The position numbers were made by a program, and so were the translations under genes. From Heterodera schachtii (Eukaryota; Nematoda; Chromadorea; Rhabditida; Heteroderidae), in contig SIJG01000002.1 in the NCBI GenBank assembly GCA_023374025.1, positions 4,509,772 to 4,573,771 on the forward strand: a stretch of DNA of 64,000 nucleotides, given 5' to 3'. Positions 63,842 through 64,000 of this stretch are shown piece by piece. The notes beneath the pieces were generated by a model, which was not told the DNA's origin, did not search any database, and saw nothing but the letters and a program-made list of their open reading frames with translations. Numbering within the stretch: position 1 is the first letter of the stretch; each line of letters opens with the position of its first letter.

Positions 63842-64000
63842 CTGAAAAAACGATGATTATTCCATTGCAAATTATAAATACCGTGGCGGGGGAACCGCCC
63901 AACTCGCCGCCGACCCTTTCGGCACCGTTTGCCATAACTTTTTTATACTTGGGTGTATTATTTCTATTTTGACAGGAAAATGTTAAGCACAATTAGAGCT

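Noticed and set aside
1..64000. ATGCCA hexamers as dorsal-gland promoter boxes of cyst nematodes
   Set aside because: Many occurrences lie in coding exons (for example GATGCCATT) or in the duplicated 3' flank, so enrichment in promoters cannot be claimed from this window.
1..64000. tRNA, rRNA and spliced-leader RNA genes
   Set aside because: I looked for cloverleaf A/B-box-like and rRNA-like stretches and recognised none; absence cannot be proven without a covariance search.

Overview
The window looks like nuclear DNA of a plant-parasitic nematode, most likely a cyst nematode (Heterodera/Globodera group). The evidence is short GT-AG introns of about 45-300 bp, an AT-rich background, a nematode-style hexokinase, and a large expanded family of F-box-like genes that I recall from cyst-nematode gene sets. 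No database was searched, so the taxon and the F-box label are recognition, not proof.

Most of the window is an array of about 20 genes and gene remnants of that one family, on both strands. Two subfamilies share exon order and intron phases. Type A (exons: MNRR-like start; F-box-like exon beginning WICSDVW; central YIDHSV exon; C-terminal AFRRATTSVSY exon; GPLSPP tail) has no membrane segment. Type B has a 17-20 nt first exon (MPSALR/MPSEIL), an extra exon encoding one hydrophobic segment and a basic stretch, then the F-box-like, central (YIDQNV), C-terminal (AFSNASSPVTF) and GLLDAASPGPSD tail exons. Genes open across every exon I could read are type A at 24102-25511 and 40615-41930 and a type B without its membrane exon at 33349-34590. 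Others carry single-base frameshifts, truncations, insertions or fusions. Type A (minus) and type B (plus) genes recur head-to-head on short shared promoters.

Between and inside them lie: an hAT-like transposon with a broken transposase and a possible passenger gene (7425-10102); at least five short hAT-type elements, four or five with perfect 8-bp target duplications, one inside a coding exon and two nested in older repeats; two foldback elements; a 15-bp minisatellite; and a GC-rich hairpin repeated seven times. A hexokinase gene (42542-44492) is duplicated with its surroundings at 53087-55038. The two copies differ at the splice signals of one intron. The right end (56012-62376, minus) is a truncated Ty3/gypsy-type retroelement with one LTR and an unusual 700-residue extension after integrase, abutting another broken type B gene.

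Working picture: a recombination-prone array in which tandem duplication, inversion and transposons keep remodelling a putative substrate-adaptor family, especially its N-terminus (membrane-anchored, soluble or acidic) and its tail. A housekeeping hexokinase was carried along in one of the duplications.
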